A stretch of 64,000 bases of DNA. Origin: Tribonema minus (lineage: Eukaryota > Sar > Xanthophyceae > Tribonematales > Tribonemataceae). Under the pieces are notes generated by a model, which made no database searches, was not told where the DNA came from, and worked only from the letters and a program-made list of their open reading frames with translations. Positions 1 to 12,600 of this stretch are shown piece after piece. The stretch is taken from contig JAFCMP010000512.1 of assembly GCA_017506865.1 (NCBI GenBank), positions 248,001 to 312,000 of the forward strand, given 5' to 3'. A program made the position numbers and the translations under genes. Within the stretch, counting starts at the first letter, position 1. Every line of letters starts with the position of its first letter.

Positions 1-518
1 CTACTAGTTGCTGTAGTACACGCTTTACTAGCTAGACCACTGCAGCAGCATGGTCGTGGCAGGTGCGCAAGTACAGGAGGATCTTGCACAAAGCATTCTG
101 ATCACCTCGGCAAGTTTCAGGGTCGTTTTTTTGCGGATTTGAGCGGTTATAGCCGAGTGTACATACTAGTAGCCGGCGTCAGTTGACAAACAGCCAGTCA
201 TAACCCGGCGGTTGAGCAAAAATAAATAGATGTATAGAGGTACATGTTTTAAGCCACCAGTAGCCGACACTTTCACATGAGGGCAGCTTTCAACATATGA
301 GTGTTGCAAGAGGCCAAGGCAGAGCACGCAAACGAAAAGAAGAGCTCGCTCTCGAACAGTTTCAAAACCTCATGGTTTACAACTGCTGCTGTTGTGCCCG
401 CTGAATGCCGTTGTGCCAACCCCACTTGTGGCCAAACCGCTGTGTATATACCACCAGAAACCCAAGACTCTCGGAGCATGCCTGCATCAAGCGCAGACTG
501 CTGCTTTCGACCTCTCCG

Positions 519-666
519 CTGCTGTGAACACACCCAAACTCACAAAGCGCTGTGTGCAAGGGCCAATGCCCAAGCACCACTGCTGCTGCTGACTATCTGC
601 TGCTGCTGCTGCTGTGAGCACGCCAAAACTCACAAACCACTGCGCGCAAGCGCGAATGCGCAGTGC
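519..666. repeat. Imperfect tandem duplication rich in CTG/TGC
   Basis: Two neighbouring units, about 519-595 and 612-666, share the order CTGCTGTGA-CAC-CAAA-CTCACAAA-C-CTG-GCAAG-CAATGC and are separated by CTG runs. The long open frames here come from triplet repetition, and I do not regard them as a gene. Apart from this, 1-780 shows no supported gene. Confidence 0.5.
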
Positions 667-779
667 TGCTGCTGCCGTTGTAAACCACACAACTGTGAGC
701 TGTGTAGTGCTACTATCGTCTACTAGGCCAATGGATCTGAATGCCTGAGGGCTGGTCCATCTTGGGGTTCCACATCACC

Positions 780-1490
780 TTGTTCTTTGGGTCAGTGTAG
801 AGAGAGACCTTCCTCCTTGAAAACCATCAAAAATTGCACAAACGGCGCCAGCAGCAGCTCTCCATCCACCACATTGTACTTACTACCTCCCCTGCCCCTA
901 GCGCGGTGCAGCCGCACGCCGAGCGGCAGGTGGTGCAGCGCTGAGTGCACTGCCGCCTCCACCAGCTCCGCGTTCACCCTGTTGAAGCTCCAATACAGCG
1001 GCACCCACTTGACCATGCTCTTCGCCTGCTTGGTGGTGATATCCTTGCCGGACCCGGCGTGCACCAGCAGCTGTTCGTACTAGTACTACTAGTAGCTGCC
1101 ACGCCGGGTCATGGACCGGAACGGCTCCTTAAACTTCGAGTCGCTGAAGGTCTCGATGTCGGAGCCGTCGGAGCGGCTGATGCCGGCGTACGAGGAGGTG
1201 GTGCAGGCAAGGGCGGACATGATGAGGGGAAGCTGCTTGATCTGGTCGACGTGGGTCTGCACCTGGGAGGGTGTGAGATCGGGCTCTATGTCAAAGCCGG
1301 CAGCGCGGAGGTTGGTGTTTAGGTCCTTGCCGGCCTGGAGAGGGGTGTTGATGGGGTTTCACCTGGCGTTCAGCTTGGCGTTGTCTTCAAGTTGCTGGAG
1401 CTTCCCGCTGCCAGTGAGCTTGCGGGCCTCGTTGTGCTCCTGGTTCTTGGCATCCGCATAGGCTTTGCAAGGGTCGCACTTGCCTGGTTT
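780..1490 (-). pseudogene. Decayed coding remnant, product unrecognised
   Basis: Reverse-strand translation gives two protein-like blocks. One (about 1480-1100) contains KLTGSGKLQQLEDNAKLNAR and PSQVQTHVDQIKQLPLIMSA. The other (about 1075-792) contains GKDITTKQAKSMVKWVPLYW and ELVEAAVHSALHHLPLGV. The blocks lie in order on one strand but are interrupted, one interruption coinciding with a CTACTAGTAG palindrome at 1086-1095. I do not recognise the family. It could be a degraded host exon set or part of a mobile element; no start, splice sites or downstream signals were defined. Confidence 0.4.
1086..1095. repeat. CTACTAGTAG palindrome (one of six exact copies)
   Basis: An exact 10-bp palindrome. 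Other exact copies are at 1717-1726, 1747-1756, 4067-4076, 39037-39046 and 39189-39198. Chance expectation for a 10-mer in 64 kb is well under one. Five copies are intergenic; the one at 4067-4076 is in intron 1 of the AP2 gene. Confidence 0.7.
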
Positions 1491-2241
1491 AAATCAAAAT
1501 GGGCGAGTTTTTGCAGCAAAAGAAAAAGTTCTGAAAAAACATTACTTGCAATATATGTTTTATGGCCATATCTTGCAGTCCGTTGCTGACCGCTGGATTG
1601 CCTGCACCAGGAGCTGACGATTGCACATGTTTTCACAAATGTTGAGGCCTCGGGTCATAGTGCAGGGTTATCGCTGAGCACTACCACCTCACGTGGCAGC
1701 CTGGCTAGCCTTAACCCTACTAGTAGTTGCAACAGCAGTTGAGGTACTACTAGTAGGAATAGGGCTTGGAGTTAGGGTTAGCTTAGTAGGAATAGGGCAA
1801 GGTTTGCGTGAAGTATAGCTCGGACATCATGTGAGCATCAGTGCGACCCCCGGAGTACATGTCAGCATGTCTACGCGCCCTTGAGCTCCTCCTCGCTCAT
1901 GTGGTGCACTAAATCAGCTCCAAGGGGCGCAAATTTGATTAATCCATACATAAAATTGAAAACTCACATAAAAAAAAACCGACCTATCATAGGCAGCCGC
2001 TGAGCAGCACATTATGAAACCAACAGTGGCTAAAAAAATACATAATATTGCAGGCCCTATAGTGACCGCTCATTCCTGTTCACCTTGGCGCTGTAAACTA
2101 TGTACATTACTAAAGTAATGTGGTATGGTGTAAGAATTGCTTTGTCAGATGGCAAATTTACTCAAGCACTTTCATCGCGCTGGCTTAGAGTAGCTTTTTA
2201 GCTGCATGCTGATGCTGACCCTGGGTGGACGTATGGACTTG

Positions 2242-2250
2242 TATTTATAA
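2242..2250 (+). promoter_or_regulatory. Candidate TATA box of the AP2 gene
   Basis: The sequence TATTTATAA lies 358 bp upstream of the AP2 start codon at 2608, in a stretch that is otherwise not coding. Position and sequence suit a core promoter, but no transcript start is visible, so this is a suggestion only. Confidence 0.3.
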
Positions 2251-2351
2251 GGGCCCAAGGGAGGCCGGGTTGCCTATGCAATCGAAAAGCTGGGTGGACT
2301 ATGCACCAACTCCGCAGCAGATCAACAGCAAGAGCGAGCAAGGAAGAGGCA

Positions 2352-2375
2352 TTTTTTTTTAAATTTAAAAAAAAA
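2352..2375. promoter_or_regulatory. Perfect 24-bp A/T palindrome upstream of AP2 gene
   Basis: Nine T, three A, three T and nine A form a perfect inverted repeat, flanked on both sides by GGCATTTTTT-like sequence (about 2349 and 2389). It lies about 230 bp before the AP2 start codon. It may be a nucleosome-free promoter element or simply unstable A/T DNA. Confidence 0.45.
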
Positions 2376-2607
2376 GGTAAAAACCGGCATTTTTTCATTT
2401 TTCAAACGGCATACACACACCCAGTGGGATAAGCAGCAGGCAAGAGCGGTGGATACAACAAGCAGCGCGCAGCGGAAAGCTGCACCGTGACTGGCATCTG
2501 GGACCTCACAGTAGGTGTAAAGCTGGCATCTCTCTCGGCATCATCAGTTGCACCAAAGGCTTTTTGCTCCCTCCCCCGGATGGTATGCTGGCTGGCTGGT
2601 GCCTATA

Positions 2608-5600
2608 ATGGATCAGCTGCTCAAAGCAGTATCATTGCAACTACGGGCGTACGTCCCTGTGCCGAGAGACGATTGCCATGTTGAAGGCTCCGAGGTGAGA
2701 CCAGCGGATGACGCTTTTCGTCAACATCAACCCTGGCGAGAGACGCAGTGCCACGCAGCCCGTGGTGTTGCAAAGGAAGGTCCTCATTGCGCAGATGCCT
2801 TAACTGCCTTGGCGGCAGTGCAGCCAGATGATCGCTCGGCAAACTCGGTCGCGGACGATGCAAGCCGGTTAATGACTGCGGGGTTCAACAACTTTACGAC
2901 TTCATCAAATTCTGCTGCAGGGGCTAGTACTGCGTTGCAGACAGGTGTACCTAGTGCAAATGCCGCTGCTGCAGATGCTTCTGAAGCGGCAGCGGCGAAT
3001 TTCAGCAAGCTCGACAATACCTGGGTCGCTCTACACCGCGATGTGACCGGCGGACGGGCGAGGCTCAGCGCTGCGCATTCAACAAATTTCAGCAGCCTGA
3101 GGTCAGACAGCCCCAGGGAGCAGGTTACCGAAAGTCACGGCGGCCTGGTTTGCGCCACTGATCTCGATACAACAGGTGCGGTTCCTGGTCAGCACCACTT
3201 CAGAGTTGGCACAGTCATGCCGGCGAATGCACAGAACCTGATGGTCCGGGGCCGAACAGAGTCTCATGCCAGATCCACTACAGGAGCACACTGTCAGTCT
3301 GAGAGAGGCGCAACTCAGAAGTCAAGGAAAGCAAGGAATCGGATCGCCATGGACGCTGAGCGGACTGCAGCTTCCGAACCGCCAGCGTTACATTTGCCGG
3401 CGCAACCTGCAGCGACGACACGGCGTAATGCCATGAAATTCAATCATGATGATCAGCTCGGGTTTCAAATCGCGCCAGCTGCCGACAATCACACTGCGAC
3501 TACCGTAGCGACTATGGCAGCACCGAGTTCCCCTCGCTCAGGCTCGGTAACTGGTACAGCAAGCAGTCTGAGACCATTGGTCGTGAAAACTCGACCTCGT
3601 AGTGCTGCATGGAGCGATGATTGTGATAGCGGCACCACCCTGCCTCAGGCTGCGGCAGCCGCAGCCAAGCACACCCTGACTCAGAGCCTGAGGCCAGCGA
3701 ATGGTGGAGACACATATGGGAGAGGAGTCGCTGGATCGGACGCGTCCGGCTCACAATGCACATCTGCTGGCGGCAGGATCAGCTCACGCTTGAGCGAGCA
3801 GGCGGTGAGGGACAGGGCCAGTATGGGCGCCACAGGCAACTTGCAGCTGAGCTGGCCGCGACCGCGGGGCAGGCGCGGAAAATCCATCTATCGTGGTAAG
3901 CCGTTTGGGCCATTCCTTGGTGCACACATAATTCAATGAGGCTCAGCCCTGGGTCACTTTCCCCAACAGCTTACCCTAGCCAATTGATAATCGCCGATTC
4001 GTTGAGATTCTGAAGTAGTAGAAAAGTTGCAATGGTTGCTCATGACAGGCGCTCATCATACAAGAGCTACTAGTAGCCCAGCCCTGTGCGCAAATCTATT
4101 CTAGACTGCTGATCAGTATATGAAATCATGTCCAAAAGTATCTCAGGCCGATGACGACATGCCATGAATGATGATCATGCTGATAATGACGGTCATTGCC
4201 ATGATGCTGATGGCGTGGTGCACGGTGACCTCCTTTCATGTAGTAAACAGTTTTCGACAGAATTACCATGCGCCTTGATCCAGGAATGAACATATGCACA
4301 TTTCTCACTGAAATACCAAAGTGTAGCATTTGTAAATAATTGTTTTGAAAGTTGTCACCAACAACCTTTGATTTTATGCGCATATATGCAAGCGCTAGGT
4401 AGTACTACTGGTAAATGTGAGCATCAGCGACACGCTAATTCAGAAGTGATCTAGGCCCTATGAGTAGTGCCAACACTGTTTTCTACTTCCACGTGTTGAT
4501 GATTAGTCGGCCGCAGCCAGAGTAGTGCAGTGCCAAACGACAGTCATTGCAATATGATACTAAGCCGCTTCCAGTCTGAGAGTACCAAGTGCTGTGCAGC
4601 TTCAGCGAGTGAGTGTCGGCTTCATGCGAGCTGCTGCCGGCAAGCTGCCGGCAAGTATCCGATTTGATTCATGCAGACTGGAAGACTCAGTGACTTGTCA
4701 ACGAGGTATCCATTCACTTGACAATGTCGCCAACTCAGTGTCGTACAGGTACCGATACACGTGTATTGCTGTGTGCCGACAGCATCCCGACACTGAGAGG
4801 AAACGTCTTACCTTCAAGTGTTACTGGTCTTGTAATGTCATACGGTTGCTGCAACTTGACTGTTTGCATCCAAAGTATTATATCACATCATCGTAAACAT
4901 ATCAGTACATCTGGTATGCTAACATCAGCAAATGCCACTGTCTCAAGTGGTGGTTAGCTTGGACCTTGAAACTTCCAATTTATGAGGAACTGACACTCCT
5001 TAAAACTGCACTGGTGTGTCTACATCGACATTCCTGGGCCTGTTTATGGTCTGGTCTGGATGGTACGCATGTCATGCTGTCCTCCCTGCTTGGTTGTAGA
5101 TGCATCTTTTCTATATCACTGCCAGCTGGTCTTATCATGGCTCAAACTCCACGGCTAAACTCATGGTAGTACCTGGTCAAGTTCAGTAATAAGGTTATTG
5201 TAGCACGTGCAGTAATGGTTGCAGCCGCAAACGCTCGGACTGCGCTGCTTTACTAGCTGTGTAGTAACTGTGATTGAAGTTATCAATATCAACTGGCGAG
5301 TCCTCGCCTGCTCACCACTCAGCTCTCGATGTCTGATTGTCAATGGCTGGCTGAGCTTCTGCTACCAGGCTGAGAATGTATGATGTGATCTTGGTTGTTC
5401 TTTGTCGGACTTAATGTATCATGTAACCTGCACACTCAGCAGTTCATGTCATCAGGGCATAGTGACAGCTTTTTTTGCTAACGTCTGTGTCACTCAAAGC
5501 GAGGTATCAAATCAGCTGATGCGCTGCGGCTACATCGTCTTTGTTGACGTAGTGCCGCACACAGACAGATGCTTCATCAAATGTGCACAGGCATCCACAC

Positions 5601-8600
5601 AGATTTGGTCTCAAGCGCGTTTGATCATCACTCCGGCAGCTGCTTTCAGATGACTCTTCACTGATGCCCAATGAATATGCATGTTGCCACTGACTCCAGT
5701 ACAGATGATGTGTCCTGCTGGGGTCAACAGGTGTCTCGCACGCGCTTTTTGACACATCACACGGTGTACTGCTGTTGCAACAGGTGTCTCACACACACGA
5801 GAGGGCAAGTACCGGGCAGTGCTTTATGTGGACAGGCTCCAAGTCTATTTGGGCGTTTTCCAGGACGAGCTCTCAGCTGCTAAGGCACATGATAGGGGTG
5901 TCATTGCCTATGGACTAGGAGATGCCTTTCTCAATTTCAAGGTGAGTGTCACACGCAAATCTCCAGGTGTGGTATTTGCGATCCTCGCAGCGGTGTAAAG
6001 TACGCATATTGTGACTTGTAAGTGGCCTCTCGTTCCATGCCTTCGTGTTTGGTGTTGTACCTGTCAGTAGCATTCGCATCCACACCTTGAATGTTTTGTG
6101 CTGCTTGGTTGTAGTAACTTATGTGTGCACTTGTGCCCCTTAAGCTATTGCTCGCTACGGTGACACATGCCAGCATTGACTGAGGGTTTGCATCACAACA
6201 TCTCGTATCAGCCACCCTAGAGTGGTTTGTGCAGCATTGTAGCATCAGTTTTCCTGCACATGCTTCTTCCAAATGCCAAGATAGAAGTACGTGTTTCAAA
6301 GAGTTTGAAGCGAATCAAACAAGCAACAAATATTGACGATCTTTAGATTCGTTTCCATAAAATTTCAAGACTCTTTCGCAATGCGTTGTCATCTGCAATG
6401 CAGTGAGTGAAGTGAGCAAGTAGTCACCAAGCGGTCAATGCGAGTGGTATCTCCTTGTTTTTGAGCATCAAAAGAGGCAGCTTTAGGCTTGCCATGACAC
6501 AATGCTGCGCCAGCGACTGAGTATCTATGCATGCCTAGGGCATTAAGGGTGAGCTGCGCTCGTTCATTGTCATTGCATCGCTGTCGCAGGTCATCATTCA
6601 ATTGTGTGGCAGAATTGCACATGACCTTGATGTACCCAGCCTCTGATTCAACATTGTCAGCCGAGACTAATCATTGCAACTTTGAGCAATTTAAGCTACT
6701 TAAATCTACAATGCGAGTAGCACTTCACAAGCAGCAAAATTAGCACGCTGACTGTGATTGCTGCGTCAGGCAGCATCATACACTGTATTCAACATTGTCA
6801 AAATCCAGGTATTCATGCTCTGCACTGAACTTGCACTTTTGACTGCACGCCCACCGCTCAACGTTGTCTTATGTGCTTGTCGTGTGCATTCTCGTGCAGC
6901 CAAACGCCAATGCAGACGCGCCGCCCAAGGAGCAAATGCACCCGCCGCCATTGCTGGAACAGCCCATCGCAGGCGGCGCCACAAAAAGACGACGGTCCAA
7001 TGGTAGCAGCAGCGTTGACACTACTACAAGCACTGAGCGAGTCTTGCGCAGAAGCGTGCTGCCACCAGATGCCATAGAGCACAAGCACCTGGATGACGGC
7101 CATGGCACCTTTGTTGCTAGTGCGCACAGAAGTCTTGACTCCACCCAAGCACCAGCGAGCATCAAAGATAACTGCAGCAGTTGGGCAGACCAAGACCGCG
7201 TGCACCACAGCACAAGTCCACTTGGTGACAGTGGGTGCTGTGATGCGCACACGCACACCAAGAACAATGGCAGTCACGATGGCAGAGGTTCCAAACGCCG
7301 ATTGCTGCAGGACGAACCTCGCCAGATCACACGACGCAGCCGTGGACATGAACTTGGCGGTCAAAGCAGCAGCAGTGACTGCAGCTTATTATTGGGACGA
7401 GGTGGTCCATGGAGCGATGCCATTGCCATGGAAGATGCAGACACTACTGGGCTTGCAAGGTGAAACCCCACCAGTAGCATAGCCAGCAGCGAGGTTTTGT
7501 TGCTGTAGTAGTGGGCATGTCTTGAACCTTGGAGTGCCTTTTTCCTCAAGGTTTTGAGATCTTACATGCAGCATGATACGCAGCTCTGAAATTGTGGGTG
7601 CAGCACAGTTCAGTGCTTCAAAGCATCACAATGTACACATGCGAAGTTGAAAGAATTACATTTTGTGATGCTCAGGTACTTCAGATCATTACAAGTATTA
7701 CATGCAGGTGCTGGGCCCTGACCCTCGTCAAAAATGCCTGATCTTGCCGCCTGACAGTGTGCGCTCAGGTGTCGTCAATACAGCATTGTCATACAGGTGC
7801 CAAGATGCGTTGTATCGGCACCGCCTGAGTGCATAACAGCAGTCTCAGTATGCTCTCTTCGTCACCTCTGCTTCATTGTCTGCAGGAGACAGCATATGCA
7901 GCACATCGCTCCGGCACATCAACAATCTGATATTGAGCATTCACATCAACTGTCGGGCAATGGAACTTGGGGTCTACCTGTGCCCCAATTCGACTTGCAC
8001 CAGCACCACAGCTTGAGCGCACTCCTCAACAACTCTGTCAGCAATGGCAGCGGCATTGGCAGCACCATGACCAGCAGCAGCGACGGCATCACCGCAGGTC
8101 ATTCTGCTGGCCAACACCAGGCACTGTTGTGGTCGAGGAACGGTGGCAGCTCCATGCTCAAGCTTGATAGTGGCAGCTTGCTACACTCGGATCTCCACTG
8201 CCTCCTTCCGCAACGGCAACTTCTTGACCCGCAGCAGTTGCTTGGGCCACATTCACAGTTGCGGCTGAAGCTTGTGCCATCGCCCTCACTGGCATCAGAT
8301 ACGATGTGGGCGCAGCGACACCAGTGGCTACAGCACGGCAAGGAAGGCGTGTGTGACATGTCCAGGTCACCGCGGGGTGTACACTGTCAACTTCACTCAA
8401 CTCAACTGGCTGCACACCAGCAGCCGTTGCAGCTGCGCTTGCAGTTGCAGCCATCGCCGATGTGCCGGCAGCAGCAGAACATGGCAGCACCACCATGCCT
8501 CCCTCCACCGCTCACGTTCAGCATGCATCGGTTTCCCACTCTGGAGCCTGCATTGGCTGTTGCTCCGCGGTACTGCACAAGCAACTCGGGCAGGATGCCC

Positions 8601-8816
8601 CTAGACATGTTGTCACCGCAGCATGCGTCAACGCCACATTTCTCTGCGCTCCAGCAGCATGTACATGGGGCAGCCGTACCGGAATTGAGTGGGCTTTGGA
8701 AGGCAGCAGCACGCCCGGCAGTGACAAGTAGAGAAAGGGACCGTCTTGGCGAGCGCAATTCAGCTTTGGCTATTGCGCAGCAGGATGGCAGCAGCGGCGC
8801 ACATACTGCAGTGTGA
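2608..8816 (+). CDS. Single AP2-domain transcription factor (4 exons, about 978 aa)
   Basis: Exons 2608-3895, 5784-5941, 6900-7459 and 7886-8816; all introns are GT-AG and phases agree (1, 0, 2). The AP2 DNA-binding domain (about residues 427-481) is split by intron 1 inside the YRG element: exon 1 ends KSIYR plus one base, and exon 2 begins GVSHTREGKYRAVLYVD, followed by YLGVFQDELSAAKAHDRG and GDAFLNF, the usual YLG, AAKAHDRG (RAYD-like) and LNF landmarks. The long N-terminal part is Ala/Ser/Thr-rich. Exon 3 has a basic KRRR stretch that could be a nuclear signal, and exon 4 is Gln/His/Leu-rich. A nuclear DNA-binding regulator is inferred from the family; targets are unknown. Start is the first ATG of the open exon; an upstream exon cannot be excluded. 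Confidence 0.85.
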
Positions 8817-9668
8817 GCACGACAGAGTCAGATATAAATGTGCGTAGCGATGACTGCGTTGTTGGCGCTAGGCCATGACTGCCCCTTACAGCTGGTTGCG
8901 AGCTTCATGATGTTTCATTGAGGTACGATGTGCTTTGTGACTTGATGCAGTGCGATCACACCAAATGAAACTGGCCTTCGTGGATGCGGAGGCAGTGGCA
9001 GGAGATGTTTGCAACTTTGTGTGAATACCACTTCATGAGGTGGGCTCGCCCCATAAAAAGGGTACATGTTGTTTGTTCAAGCAAGCATGCGTGCAACCTG
9101 CCTGCACTCGTTCTGTTGCATTTGTTTTCAGGATATGCCACCTTGGACCATATGTAGGGGCACTGTTGCGTTTCGACCACGCTGTATGCACTGAGCAAGT
9201 GGAGGTACAAAATGGGCTGAAGGGCGGCCTGGGCGAGAACTGCTAAATGCTAAATCAGGACAGACAGACAAACAGACCATGATCGGTGCAAGGAGCAGAC
9301 ATCGGTGACAACAAATAATGATTGGGCAGATGCATTTGTTTGACGCACGATGTGTATGCAAATGGCAGCAAGATTGTCTACTGCTCTGGGCTGTGATTGT
9401 ACTGCAAGAACTACTGTAGACCATTTGTGGTGCATGTGCCCCAAGCAGTGTGGTCGGCCCATAGCGGGGATCTGCGCAGGAGCCAGCCATGTGCTGACAA
9501 AGACACCTACCCCAGTATGCACTGGGGCCTGTGCCGCATCAGCGCAGCAATCGGGCAGTCAACACAAACAGACAACTAGATGCAAAGCCTGCGCAGATTG
9601 CTGCCACAACTGCAGGAGGCACCTACGTGAGTGCCCCAAGAGCCTATTGCTCGTTTAAAATTGTCTGG
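8817..9668. other. Convergent intergenic region, no gene seen
   Basis: This 852-bp gap lies between the ends of the AP2 gene (forward) and the guanylate-kinase-like gene (reverse). It should contain both 3' UTRs. I see no conserved frame or repeat structure. Confidence 0.6.
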
Positions 9669-12600
9669 TCATCGAGCATAAGCTAGCGCCTTCTGCAGCT
9701 TGCCCAGGCTGGCCTCCTGATCTGTGTCAATGATGGTGAACTCGAAGATGTTGGAGGTGACTCCAAACTCAATGTCTTCAACGGCCTGCTTTGCACGGCC
9801 TGCCACTTCCTGGTCAAGGCGGGCTCTGTCCTCATCTGTGTCGGTGGCCCAGCCCTCTTGCTCAGTGAGTACAGCGCGAAGCCGTGCTTCAATGGCACCC
9901 AAAGAATCCAGGCTCACCCACACACCGATTATCACAATCCCCTCAAGCGTCACCAGTTGCTTGACAAGATCTGCAGCAGAACGCAGTCAGCGATGCCGTG
10001 GATCAGTCTACTGCCTGCATGGCACATCGTACAGCAAGCTTGAGCATTGAACGAAGGCGCCCAGAAAGAAAGAAAAACATATGCTGCTTTACGTTGTGAA
10101 CCATACCACATGTGTGCTTACGCATGTTCACAAGTGAAAGCCCAGAACCACGAGTTGTTTAACCCAGCATGAATGGGTTTCACATGAGCAAGCGGTCTCG
10201 CCTGACATCGTGCTCCACTGCAACGCCTTGTCGTTTGTCGACAGCGGCAACCAGTTGCGAAGGGAACAGGTATTGACAAACTGCAGAATGGAGGCAACCA
10301 GCACTCCTGGCTAGCTGCATGAAATGCCTGCATGGTAGGGCCTGGCACAAAACGTGCAGGACGCTTTCGAGGAAATAGGCGACTTTTTGATGGCAATCAG
10401 GATAAAAAGGATTTGCTCAGTACTCGCCGCAATCGACTTGGAAACCGTAATCAAGGTGTGCATGCACACTGGCTGGCCACTACGCCTTCATTTCTGTGCT
10501 TTTCATGGCCCTATACCCCAAGGGAGCGCCATAAATGAACTTTAACATAACAGCTTGAAGTAGGTTCTCGAGCAATCGGAGCGTCAGCGCGCACTGTCGG
10601 GCAGCAGCTGCAGCAGCAGCTACTGCTGCCGCACTTCTGCTGTGTATATGCATTTGTGTGCGGTTTTCATCGAAAAATGTGAAAGGAACTGTGGTCTCGC
10701 ACAGCTGTGAAATGTCCCGCACAATGCGATGTGCAGCAAATATGCTCAAAATGGCCATTTATCTGCGCTGAAGTCTTTGGGACGCCTACTGTGGCACTGG
10801 CTAACTGTGCTACGACGCCATTCATGGCCAGCAGCACCTCCTGAAGGGTGTTTTAGTGCCAAACAAAATCAGGATAAAGAGGATTAAAACCAGGAAATAG
10901 GCTGCTTTTGAGAGGAAATAGGCTGCTTTTGAGCAGGAGATGAATCAGGAAATGGGCACGGGAAAAAGACGTTTCGTGCCAGGCCCTACTGCATGGCAAC
11001 TTCTGCAACTTGTTTGACGACTACAGAATGAGACTGCTGTACAGCATGAACAGTGCGCAGTGTCGTAGAATGCCGTGAAGCGGCATGGCTGCAACAAGCA
11101 ATGCACAAGCGTATCTGGCAGTACCACTTGAGACAAACAGAAGAGCAGATGTGATTATCAGTTCATGCTCAGGTAATTGATTGGCTACATGGCCCAAAGT
11201 CACGCGAGCTTGCCCTTTGAACTGCTAATTCTGTTTGTCTATGTTTTAGATCACAAGGCACTCATGTTCGCAAAAGACTGCTTCCCCCTGACGAAATGCA
11301 CCACCGCAATGAGTGTGGTGAAACCAGCTATGTGTAAACCCTTTACGAGGTCGTGCTGGATGCATTTCAGACACTCACCGCAATCAGCGTTCAAAACGGT
11401 CACTGCACCATTGACGTCCTCTTTGACCACCTCTGATGCCCTCAAGCCATATGACTCCCCTGAATGCTGCCGCACCTGCAGGAACCCGCTGCGTTCTCCC
11501 ATACCTTTCACTTCCTCTTCAAACCTGCACACACATGCAAATGATGGATGATCAGCAAGACCGATACATTGCAGAACCAACCACGCCGTGTGCCACTTTG
11601 CCATCAACTGGCACAGCAACGTAGGCGCAACAAAAAGGACTAAAAGTGCAGGTAGCGCCATACATAAGCTCTGCACTGACATTTATTGATATTGAAGCAC
11701 TGAGCCGACGAGCACAATGTATCCAGGCCAGTTATAAGTAATGCATGGTAGTTGCCAGTTGCCAGTAAGAGAGCAAGCATTGTCCACATCCACATCATTC
11801 CTCGCTCGCTGCGAGCGCTGTGCAACACTTGTCTGTAGATCATCCGCAGGTTCAGCTGCCGAGCTAGCAGAAGCAAATGCCATCAGGCCAGCCATGATGC
11901 TCTCTCCCACTACAACACAACAATCATCAATTTGTTATGACTGGCATTATCCATGGTTTGACATGCACAATGCTGGCCATGTCAGCATGTCAACCTGACA
12001 GTGGCAGTAAACATAAATGCATAGACTCCCATTGCACTGCAATATGTGAGTTATGCTATGTTTTTGCAGTAGTTAAATATGTTGTGTGTACAAGGGCCCG
12101 GCCACTCTACTGCATTCAAATGGCATCATCTCCCTCAGCTGCAATAAGTTATGTTGAGGGGACAGATAGTACTGTACCCCACATACGTCCAGGTTGACCA
12201 GCATTTCGGCTGCGCTCCAACAGTGATTTGCTGCCCTGTTCAACTGTGTCATTCATGAATTTTGGACCGCCATGTGCTCTCACATTAGAGCTCACACGTA
12301 CAGTTGCGTGGTCAATGCACAGCTGTATGGTCTGTGCCTGTGCCATGTTTCCAGAAAGGACATAGATTACCATTAGCTGTCGAGCTTACCTGACTGGTGA
12401 GAGAAAGTAGTAGTCAACCCCTTCAACCTCTCCTTCCTTTTGCGGTCGTGTTGTACACCACACAGGCAGCCTGACACCCCCATTCGTTGCCAGCTTGTCC
12501 ACAAGGGCGTCACGCCCCAGTCCTCGTGGTCCTGATACTACCACCACAGGTACTCCGGCCGGGCCTGCAGTTACTGCCGCCATGGCCTCAGATTGCTGCT

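Noticed and set aside
301-726. 141-residue Cys/Ala-rich forward frame
   Set aside because: Caused by CTG/TGC repeats in a tandem duplication; no homology signal.
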